A stretch of DNA of 5,479 bases, taken from the NCBI GenBank assembly GCA_017511405.1, contig JAFWKB010000055.1:1-5479 (forward strand). Reading direction: 5' to 3'. Position numbers and translations under genes: made by a program. Positions within the stretch are counted from its first letter, which is position 1. Each line of letters begins with the position of its first letter. Of this stretch, positions 1-4,547 are shown in pieces. The notes under the pieces were generated by a model. The model searched no databases. It was given only the letters and a program-made list of their open reading frames with translations, and was not told the origin of the DNA. The stretch is from Candidatus Saccharimonadota bacterium. Its GTDB lineage: Bacteria > Patescibacteriota > Saccharimonadia > Saccharimonadales > Saccharimonadaceae.

Positions 1-53
1 GCACTGGGTTTTGGTCCCAGCATTCGCAGGTTCGAATCCTGCCGATCCAGCCA
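1..53 (+). tRNA. tRNA-Gln (anticodon TTG), 3' part; 5' half lies outside the window
   Basis: The anticodon stem is 4-8 (CTGGG) paired with 16-20 (CCCAG). Its 7-base loop (9-15, TTTTGGT) places the anticodon TTG at 11-13, which reads the glutamine codon CAA. A 5-base variable loop (21-25) follows. The T arm is GCAGG, TTCGAAT, CCTGC (26-42). Then come the 3' acceptor strand CGATCCA (43-49), discriminator G50 and an encoded CCA (51-53). A G discriminator is usual for tRNA-Gln. The D arm and 5' acceptor strand are missing only because the window starts here; the acceptor predicts a 5' end of TGGATCG. Confidence 0.93.
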
Positions 54-62
54 AGTGTAAAC

Positions 63-92
63 AATAAAAGCCCTCGAGGGCTCTTATTTTTT
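63..92. terminator. Rho-independent terminator, probably bidirectional (tRNA-Gln on +, small genes on -)
   Basis: A perfect 14-base palindrome AGCCCTCGAGGGCT (69-82) is extended by A/T pairs around one mismatch to about 63-88. On the + strand it is followed by a T run (87-92), so it should end the tRNA-Gln transcript. On the - strand the stem is followed by CTTTTATTGTTT, so it should also end transcription arriving from the zinc-ribbon gene. The stop codon of the 84-182 open frame lies inside its flank. Confidence 0.85.
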
Positions 93-182
93 ATTTGATA
101 ATCCTTCTACTGTACGGTTAACTATCTCTGCTAACTTTTCTTTGTCATCAACATCATCTATAAAATCTTTGGTGCTTGCCAT
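84..182 (-). CDS. Possible 32-residue small protein, directly behind the zinc-ribbon gene
   Basis: I do not recognise this frame. It begins with ATG at 182-180, ends with TAA at 86-84, and encodes a charged, probably helical peptide (MASTKDFIDDVDDKEKLAEI then VNRTVEGLSNKK). The ATG is only 3 bases past the TAG stop of the zinc-ribbon gene and in the same frame, so it could be translated by re-initiation or by TAG readthrough. A weak purine-rich GGAAGAAAG lies upstream inside the zinc-ribbon gene. The codons look protein-like (GAT, GAA, AAA, GTT) with no low-complexity tract. It could equally be the remnant tail of a longer protein, or chance. The stop is immediately before the terminator stem. 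Confidence 0.35.
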   Translation of the reverse strand: MASTKDFIDDVDDKEKLAEIVNRTVEGLSNKK

Positions 183-185
183 TAG

Positions 186-443
186 CTAAGCTTTCTTCCA
201 TCTTTTTAATGTTGGGAAGATTTTCGTGCAGTATTCTTTCATCTGCTCGTTTGTCATGCCGGCTTGTTCGCCAAATTGAGAGCACTTTTCGATATATTCT
301 TCCATTGAGCATTTGTCGAGGAAATCGCCATCCTTATAGCACCATTTGCAATAATCCTCATTTTTGCTGCCATCTTTTTCGGTGGCAAACATGTCTTCTG
401 AGGTTAATGGCATTGCGCAACTTTGACAGATTTTTTGTTCCAT
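186..443 (-). CDS. Small zinc-ribbon domain protein (zf-ribbon_2-like), 85 residues
   Basis: The protein begins MEQKICQSCAMPL and carries two CxxC pairs, C6-x2-C9 and C32-x2-C35 (YCKWCYKDG), which should bind one zinc ion. Further cysteines are C45, C54 and C72. The order CQSCxMPL, DGSKxEDYCKxCYxDGxF, MEExI, then PTLKRWKK near the end matches the 'putative zinc ribbon' family (Pfam zf-ribbon_2) along its full length. No biochemical role is established for that family, so no function is claimed. The protein should be cytoplasmic, as it has no signal peptide or membrane segment. The ATG has a good AAGGAT Shine-Dalgarno 7 bases upstream. The gene lies 48 bases behind the membrane-protein gene on the same strand, with no clear terminator between them, so readthrough is possible. 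Unlike that neighbour it shows no G-over-C strand bias. Confidence 0.88.
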   Translation of the reverse strand: MEQKICQSCAMPLTSEDMFATEKDGSKNEDYCKWCYKDGDFLDKCSMEEYIEKCSQFGEQAGMTNEQMKEYCTKIFPTLKRWKKA

Positions 444-450
444 AGAATAG

Positions 451-456
451 ATCCTT
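451..456 (-). promoter_or_regulatory. Shine-Dalgarno site of the zinc-ribbon gene
   Basis: AAGGAT on the - strand lies 7 bases before the ATG at 443-441. It supports that start and contrasts with the absent or weak leaders of the divergent genes at 2072 and 2127. Confidence 0.65.
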
Positions 457-469
457 GTTTATAGTTTTT

Positions 470-478
470 ATTTTATCA
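470..478 (-). promoter_or_regulatory. Weak candidate extended -10 promoter for the zinc-ribbon gene
   Basis: TGATAAAAT on the - strand has the TGn plus -10 form (TAAAAT, 5 of 6 to consensus). No -35 box is visible at 16-18 bases. Transcription would begin near 463, leaving a leader of about 20 bases that still contains the Shine-Dalgarno. The region is AT-rich, so a chance match is possible. Confidence 0.35.
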
Positions 479-491
479 TGAACTTTTGGAA

Positions 492-2072
492 TTATTCGCA
501 GTAAGTGATGGTTTTTCCGTAGATGGTTTGGGGCATGGCCCAATCGACGAGAAAGTCTTCTTGACCGAGGTGGATGTAAGGGAGCGAGGGGGAGAAGGCG
601 GTTTCTTGAGGAACGCAAAGAGACGACTCGGGGGAGGTTTTGATCTCTTCGAAAACAGGGGCGACTTTTTGAAGATAAGTAACGGCGAAATAGGTACGGA
701 GAGCGAGAATAGAGATGGTTAGGACGAGGCAAAGAGAGGAGGCGATAAGGAGGAAGGTTTGGGGATGACAGGGCTTAGAGAGGGTTTTAGAGGGGTTAGA
801 GAGCGATTTGGAGGATTTTGAGGAGGTTTTTAGGGATATTTTTGGATTTTTTTGGAAGATTGAGGAGAAAAGACGCTTTAAGAACCAGAGGAAAACAGAG
901 GCGGCGAGAAGATAGGCAGGAAGAACGAGGCGGGTCGGGTAATAAATTTGGGAAAGGGCGAAAATGTGGAAGAAGATGAAAATTCCAGAGGCGACGAGGA
1001 AATTTCGGTCGGTTTTGGAGAAATTGAGGGATTTTTTGAGATTTTTGAGGAGGGGGAGATTTTTAGTGAAACAGAGGTAGAAAAAGATAGGAATAGAGGC
1101 GAGAAGAAACGGAAAGAGGAAGCGGGCAAAATTATAGAGATTGTGTTTGAGGATTCTCAGGGCGGAGAGAGGGAGATTTTGGAAAATGTCGGAGAAAGGA
1201 AGGTAGTCGCAGACAGCGAGATAGGCGGGGTTAGTGTCGTAATCGCCAAGGCCGTTACCGACGAGATACATGAGGGCGATGGAGAGGAGAATCCCGAGGA
1301 TGCCGCAAAAGCGCCAAGAAAAGATGAAAGATTTTAGGTTGGAAAAGACGAAGGTTCGAGGAGAAAGAGGCTTAGAGAGGGTTTTAGAGGGGTTAGAGAG
1401 TGATTTGGAGGATTTTGAGGAGGATTTTGAGGTGTTTTTGAGAGAAAAATAGTGATAAAGGGCGTAAAACGGAAGAGTGAGGAGAAAGACGATTGCGGTG
1501 ACGTTGGAAGCGAAACCGAAGAGGAAGCCAAGGAGGAGCATCAGGAAGGCAAAGAAGGGTTTGGAGAGATGTTTGAAAGGATGGGGTGGGAGACCCCAGA
1601 GGTCGCGAAGGTAAGGGATTCCGAAGAGGAGAGTGAAGAAACAGATGAAAAGATAGTTGTGGATTTTAGAGAAGCCGGCATAAAGAGTGAGGCCGTTAGA
1701 GGTGAGAAAGACGGAGAGGAAGAGAGCGGAAAAGATAATAGCGTCGGAGAGGCGGAGGCGAGGACGACGGCGGAGGACGAGATAGGTCGAAAGATAGAAA
1801 ATTAGGAAGGCGGCGGCAACATCAAGGAGGCGGAAAAGAGTGTCGATTCCGAAAGAATAGATGTAATCGAAGAAATTAATAACGGCCCAGGCGAACATGT
1901 CGGCGAGACGGACGGAATGGCGGAAGGCGGCGAGAGCGTCGGGGACGATGCTAACGGGAGTTGAAGCGCCTTGCCAGATGTCTTCTCCGGAGGTAACGAT
2001 AAGAAAATAAGAGATAATAAAGAAAAACACGGGGAGAGAATAGAGGAGAAATGGGAGAAATTTTTTGCGCAT
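492..2072 (-). CDS. Multi-pass membrane protein, GT-C / DUF6056-like, 526 residues
   Basis: Reading the hydrophobic stretches gives about 11 membrane helices: roughly 5-27, 84-100, 111-131, 138-158, 173-188, 189-208, 255-272, 315-335, 357-376, 382-398 and 440-462. Basic clusters RRRPRLR (101-107), the SK-rich loop 211-255, 337-356 and 399-435 fall on the inside, with the amino end inside and the last 60 residues outside. The first outside loop (28-82) starts SGEDIW; acidic residues there are typical of GT-C glycosyltransferases, which use lipid-phosphate sugars. Length and layout suit GT-C or DUF6056-like proteins, but I see no decisive motif, so the enzymatic role is an inference. Two inside loops carry the same 19-residue Ser/Lys segment (217-235 and 416-434), from a DNA repeat. 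It is divergent from the GT2-deacetylase pair. The coding strand is extremely pyrimidine-rich. The ATG at 2072 sits 6 bases past a -10 box, so the mRNA is probably leaderless. Confidence 0.88.
   Translation of the reverse strand: MRKKFLPFLLYSLPVFFFIISYFLIVTSGEDIWQGASTPVSIVPDALAAFRHSVRLADMFAWAVINFFDYIYSFGIDTLFRLLDVAAAFLIFYLSTYLVLRRRPRLRLSDAIIFSALFLSVFLTSNGLTLYAGFSKIHNYLFICFFTLLFGIPYLRDLWGLPPHPFKHLSKPFFAFLMLLLGFLFGFASNVTAIVFLLTLPFYALYHYFSLKNTSKSSSKSSKSLSNPSKTLSKPLSPRTFVFSNLKSFIFSWRFCGILGILLSIALMYLVGNGLGDYDTNPAYLAVCDYLPFSDIFQNLPLSALRILKHNLYNFARFLFPFLLASIPIFFYLCFTKNLPLLKNLKKSLNFSKTDRNFLVASGIFIFFHIFALSQIYYPTRLVLPAYLLAASVFLWFLKRLFSSIFQKNPKISLKTSSKSSKSLSNPSKTLSKPCHPQTFLLIASSLCLVLTISILALRTYFAVTYLQKVAPVFEEIKTSPESSLCVPQETAFSPSLPYIHLGQEDFLVDWAMPQTIYGKTITYCE
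772..826. repeat. 55-bp direct repeat, copy 1, inside the membrane-protein gene
   Basis: Starts GGCTTAGAGAGGGTTTTAGA. It matches 1369-1423 at 54 of 55 positions; the only difference is C804 versus T1401. It encodes residues 416-434 (SSKSLSNPSKTLSKP core) of the second repeat-bearing inside loop. The offset of 597 bp is exactly 199 codons, so both copies are read in the same frame. Confidence 0.95.
1369..1423. repeat. 55-bp direct repeat, copy 2, inside the membrane-protein gene
   Basis: The second copy encodes residues 217-235 in the first SK-rich inside loop. Similarity fades at once on the left and continues for only four bases after one mismatch on the right. This suggests a copied block rather than gene-wide internal duplication. 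The flanks are rich in related GAGGATTTTGAGGAG motifs. Confidence 0.95.
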
Positions 2073-2078
2073 AAGTTA

Positions 2079-2087
2079 ATTATAGCA
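2079..2087 (-). promoter_or_regulatory. Extended -10 promoter of the membrane-protein gene (predicted leaderless mRNA)
   Basis: TGCTATAAT on the - strand is a perfect TGn-TATAAT. No -35 box is apparent. The ATG (2072-2070) begins 7 bases after the -10 box, where RNA polymerase normally starts, so the transcript should begin at or very near the A of ATG, and no ribosome binding site fits in between. Confidence 0.7.
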
Positions 2088-2108
2088 CGGGAAGAGCAGA
2101 GAAATTTA

Positions 2109-2117
2109 TGGTATAAT
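2109..2117 (+). promoter_or_regulatory. Extended -10 promoter of the glycosyltransferase-deacetylase operon
   Basis: TGGTATAAT on the + strand, with no -35 match at the usual distance. Transcription should start near 2124, leaving about 3 leader bases before the ATG at 2127. A weak AAGG (2119-2122) lies only 4 bases before the ATG and would fall outside the mRNA. This promoter and the oppositely directed one at 2079-2087 share a 54-bp intergenic space. Confidence 0.7.
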
Positions 2118-2126
2118 TAAGGTATT

Positions 2127-3125
2127 ATGAGGAAGAGGCGAATTTCTGTGGTGGTGCCGATGTTTAACGAGGGGAGCGGAATTCGGAAATTTTTGGACGG
2201 AGAGTTATTTGAGGAAATTCGGAGACTTGAGGGGGCGACAGGGGGAGAGGCTAGATATGAGATTGAGACGGTGTTGGTGGATGATGGCTCGACAGATAAG
2301 ACGATTGAGCGAGTTCGGAGTACAGAGCTTTTCCGAGAGCGAGAAAAGAAGGGGTTAGTGAGACTCGTGGCGTTTTCTAAGAATTTTGGAAAAGAGGTGG
2401 CGCTTGCGGCGGGGATTAGATATGCGACGGGGGAGGCTGTTGTGATGATAGATGCGGATGGGCAACATCCGGCGGAGGCAATTTCTGAGATGATTAAGAG
2501 GTGGGAAAAGGGGGCGAAGGTTGTGACGGCGGTTAGGAAGCATAATCGAACGAAACATAGGGTTGGATCGTGGATGTTTTATAAGATGATGAAGATGGCG
2601 GGAAATAAAGAAATTGTCGAAGGGGCTATGGATTTTAGGTTGATTGATAGGGAGGTGGCGGAGGAATATAATAAGTTTACGGAACATAATCGGATTACGA
2701 GGGGACTTATCAATTGGTTGGGGTATCCGCAGGAGTTTATTAAGGTGGAAATTAAGGGGCGGGAGGCTGGAAGAGGAACGTATGATTTTCCGAAATTGAT
2801 GAGGCTTGCGGGAGATAGTTTTGTGTCGATGTCGAGGACGCCACTTGTGTTTTTCGGGGTGCTTGGGCTTATTATTACTAGCTTTTCCCTTCTCCTTGGG
2901 CTTTTTATACTTATTCAGCAGTATATTTTGAGAGATCCGTTGGGGCTAGATTGGAGTGGGGCGGTTGCGATGTCGGTGTTTATTTCTTTTTTGGTTGGGC
3001 TTGTGATGATTTCTCAGTCAATTACAGCGCTTTATATCTCTCAGATTCATATTGAGGCAAAGAATCGACCGCTTTACGTGGTTGATAGAGAAAAATCGGA
3101 AGGAATTTATGAGAAAGGAAGATAA
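2127..3125 (+). CDS. Family 2 glycosyltransferase, polyprenyl-phosphate sugar transferase type (DPM1/GtrB/ArnC-like), 332 residues
   Basis: The GT-A catalytic domain fills about residues 5-230. Visible motifs are VVVPMFNE (8-15), VLVDDGSTD (49-57, nucleotide-sugar binding), FSKNFGKEVALAAG (83-96), the metal-binding D109-A-D111 in MIDADGQHP, and GAMDFRLIDREV (166-177) with NRITRGLINWLGY (188-200). Two membrane helices follow (about 239-263 and 279-303) and then a short basic tail. This order and the length of about 330 residues are typical of enzymes that move a sugar from a nucleotide donor to undecaprenyl (or dolichyl) phosphate on the inner face of the membrane. The sugar cannot be read from sequence. 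The start is the first ATG after the -10 box and leads straight into the catalytic fold. The gene overlaps the deacetylase gene by 17 bases, so the two are cotranscribed. Codons are strongly purine-biased (AGG, GAG, GGG). Confidence 0.94.
   Translation: MRKRRISVVVPMFNEGSGIRKFLDGELFEEIRRLEGATGGEARYEIETVLVDDGSTDKTIERVRSTELFREREKKGLVRLVAFSKNFGKEVALAAGIRYATGEAVVMIDADGQHPAEAISEMIKRWEKGAKVVTAVRKHNRTKHRVGSWMFYKMMKMAGNKEIVEGAMDFRLIDREVAEEYNKFTEHNRITRGLINWLGYPQEFIKVEIKGREAGRGTYDFPKLMRLAGDSFVSMSRTPLVFFGVLGLIITSFSLLLGLFILIQQYILRDPLGLDWSGAVAMSVFISFLVGLVMISQSITALYISQIHIEAKNRPLYVVDREKSEGIYEKGR
3098..3104 (+). promoter_or_regulatory. Ribosome binding site deciding the deacetylase start
   Basis: GGAAGGA lies inside the end of the glycosyltransferase gene, 4 bases before the ATG at 3109. 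It favours 3109 over the upstream in-frame ATG at 3052, which has no comparable site and would add 19 residues from the alternate frame of the glycosyltransferase tail. Confidence 0.6.
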
Positions 3126-3981
3126 GGTCTTAGGAAAAGTTTTACTCAGTTTTGATATTGAGGAATTTGATTTTCCGAGAGAAAAGGGTGAGGATTTTTC
3201 TCTTGAGGAGGGGGTAAAGGTGTCTGGAGAGGGGCTTTTAAAGATTTTAGATATTTTAAAGAAAACAGGGGTTAAAGGGACTTTTTTTGTCACGGGAAAT
3301 TTTGCGAAAGAGAGACCGGAGTTGGTTAAAAGAATTGTTCGGGAAGGTCATGAGGTGGGGGCGCACGGGGTGGATCATTTTGAGCCGAAGGAGACAGATG
3401 TGAAAGAGGCGAAGGAGATTTTAGAGAAGGTTCTTAAGGGAGAAAAAGGGTTTAAGGGAGTCAAAGGTTGGAGGCAGCCGAGGATGATGAAGATTAATTA
3501 TAAAGAACTTGTTCGGCAAGGATATTTTTATGATTCAAGCGTGAATCCGGCGTTTATTCCGGGGAGATATAATAATTTTAAGGTGAAGAGAGAGGTGTAT
3601 TGGGCTTTAGAGAAGGAAGGCAAACAGGGAGGAATTTTAGAAATTCCGGCGTCTGTGGCGACAGGAGCGAGAATACCGATGTTTTGGCTTGCTTTGCACT
3701 TGTTCCCTTTCAAAATGTATTCGGCTTTGGCAAAAAATGTACTCAAAAAAGAAAAATATTTTACTACATATTTCCATCCATGGGAATTTACGGATTTATC
3801 GCGATTCCCCGTTGTTCCGGGATATATTCGGCATAATTCGGGAGAAAAATTGGAAAAGAGGCTTTTTGAGCTAATTCGGGAGCTGGAAACGGCGGGAGCG
3901 GAGTTTGGAACATATACGGAACTTTGGGAAGAATTCGTGGGCTTTGGGAAAAATTTGCGAAATAAAAGCTCCCTCGATTGA
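3109..3981 (+). CDS. NodB-type polysaccharide deacetylase without signal peptide, 290 residues
   Basis: This is a carbohydrate esterase family 4 (NodB homology) protein, a metal-dependent enzyme that removes N-acetyl groups from amino sugars. Motif 1 is SFDIEEFD, with D16 as the likely catalytic base and E18/E19 where the classic TFDD has a metal-binding Asp. GTFFVTGNFA (57-66) is the usual core strand. Motif 2 is H86-x3-H90 in GHEVGAHGVDH (metal ligands). Motif 3 is W121-R122-Q-P124. The late HPWE at 223-226 resembles the DUF3473/XrtA-type subgroup. No signal peptide or membrane helix is visible, so it should act in the cytoplasm, which suits a lipid-linked or nucleotide-linked sugar as in ArnD or NaxD rather than finished cell wall. 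Its start overlaps the glycosyltransferase by 17 bases, suggesting translational coupling. Its last codons (SSLD, TGA) lie inside a terminator hairpin, so its carboxyl end may have been altered by insertion. Substrate is unknown. Confidence 0.92.
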   Translation: MRKEDKVLGKVLLSFDIEEFDFPREKGEDFSLEEGVKVSGEGLLKILDILKKTGVKGTFFVTGNFAKERPELVKRIVREGHEVGAHGVDHFEPKETDVKEAKEILEKVLKGEKGFKGVKGWRQPRMMKINYKELVRQGYFYDSSVNPAFIPGRYNNFKVKREVYWALEKEGKQGGILEIPASVATGARIPMFWLALHLFPFKMYSALAKNVLKKEKYFTTYFHPWEFTDLSRFPVVPGYIRHNSGEKLEKRLFELIRELETAGAEFGTYTELWEEFVGFGKNLRNKSSLD

Positions 3982-3988
3982 GGGAGTT
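3961..3988. terminator. Hairpin terminator between convergent genes, strongest for the - strand
   Basis: CTCCCTC (3969-3975) pairs with GAGGGAG (3980-3986) around the loop GATT. On the - strand the stem is followed by CTTTTATTT, a good U tract, and begins 6 bases past the beta-helix gene's TAA. On the + strand the tail is only TTGGGTTT, so ending of the deacetylase operon there would be weaker. It resembles the terminator at 63-92 closely. Confidence 0.75.
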
Positions 3989-3992
3989 GGGT

Positions 3993-4448
3993 TTAGTGTC
4001 TGTTGTAACTGTTGGCAACGATTTCTGCATTATAGACGTAAGAATCGTTATCAACTATTGCGTCAGGGTTGACAAAACTCTTGCCGCAGACTGTAGCATT
4101 GTCGCTTACCGTTCCGAAAACACGGGACTTTCCGTAGATTTGAGCTTCGCAGTTGGCGTATCCGTAGACTATGGCTTCTTCAAAAACGCAAGCGTCATCT
4201 GCAACCCAGGCCGGTAATTCATCTGTGTTTTTCAGGTTCCATTCGCTTTCAATCCATCCGCCGAGGTCGCCAGCTTCAACGTCATAAAACGGGATGTCGA
4301 TGAGCGCTTTGATACGGCGTAATGTAACTCGATAGGCGTCTGAGGAGACGGAATCTTTTGTGCTTAGTTTGTGAAACTTGTTGTCGTGATAGGTCGTGAA
4401 GTCGCGTGCTAGAGTCATTGTTTCGTTCGTAAAACAGTATTTTTTCAT
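3993..4448 (-). CDS. Short beta-helix (hexapeptide-repeat-like) protein, YdcK-like, 151 residues
   Basis: The front (1-55) is charged and unremarkable. GDLGGWIESEWNL (60-72) is the hallmark segment of a group of phage- and gut-bacteria-associated proteins related to E. coli YdcK, in which it precedes a left-handed beta-helix. Residues 80-145 then show imperfect six-residue steps (VADDAC, VFEEAI, VYGYAN, QIYGKS, RVFGTV, ATVCGKS, AIVDND, YVYNAE), with aliphatic or aromatic residues at the turns and frequent G/D/N. It ends after about ten rungs and is shorter than typical members. No catalytic residues are recognisable, so no function is claimed. The start at 4448 is chosen for its strong Shine-Dalgarno and for lying downstream of a consensus promoter; an upstream ATG at 4535 would overlap that promoter. 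The gene lacks the G-over-C bias of its neighbours, suggesting recent acquisition. Confidence 0.8.
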   Translation of the reverse strand: MKKYCFTNETMTLARDFTTYHDNKFHKLSTKDSVSSDAYRVTLRRIKALIDIPFYDVEAGDLGGWIESEWNLKNTDELPAWVADDACVFEEAIVYGYANCEAQIYGKSRVFGTVSDNATVCGKSFVNPDAIVDNDSYVYNAEIVANSYNRH

Positions 4449-4456
4449 CTTTGAAA

Positions 4457-4464
4457 TCCTCCCC
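4457..4464 (-). promoter_or_regulatory. Strong Shine-Dalgarno of the beta-helix gene
   Basis: GGGGAGGA on the - strand lies 8 bases before the ATG at 4448-4446. This fixes the start at MKKYCF rather than the upstream ATGs at 4508 or 4535. Confidence 0.8.
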
Positions 4465-4506
4465 TTTGGTAATGTACAAAATATAACGCTAAAGGTTAAT
4501 GGTTCC

Positions 4507-4535
4507 ATTATAGCACATATGTTTAATTTTGTCAA
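4507..4535 (-). promoter_or_regulatory. Full-consensus sigma-70 promoter of the beta-helix gene
   Basis: TTGACA (4535-4530) and TATAAT (4512-4507) on the - strand are both perfect, separated by the optimal 17 bases, and a TGC extends the -10 box. Transcription should begin near 4500 and leave a leader of about 50 bases with a good ribosome binding site. The -35 box starts only 12 bases past the valS stop. No operator-like repeat is obvious, so strong constitutive expression is expected. Confidence 0.9.
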
Positions 4536-4547
4536 TAGTAACAGGGG

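Noticed and set aside
1..490. Integrated element with att repeats at the tRNA-Gln 3' end
   Set aside because: I found no second copy of the tRNA tail in the window and no integrase gene, so attachment sites cannot be claimed.
486..1805. Several long + strand open frames opposite the membrane-protein gene
   Set aside because: They arise because the strand is so purine-rich that stop codons are rare. Their products are Glu/Lys/Gly-rich low-complexity chains without domains, and the - strand frame gives a coherent 526-residue membrane protein.
3052..3108. Upstream ATG start for the deacetylase
   Set aside because: It has no ribosome binding site and would overlap the glycosyltransferase by 74 bases. 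The ATG at 3109 has GGAAGGA before it and leads directly into motif 1.
3979..3981. TGA read as glycine (code 25, as in Absconditabacteria/Gracilibacteria)
   Set aside because: The large genes are intact without any in-frame TGA, although Gly is frequent and coded by GGN. Readthrough here would add only four residues after the Gly before a TAG.
4449..4535. Longer beta-helix protein starting at 4535
   Set aside because: Its first codons would be the promoter itself (TTGACA to TATAAT), and the Shine-Dalgarno at 4457-4464 marks 4448 as the start.
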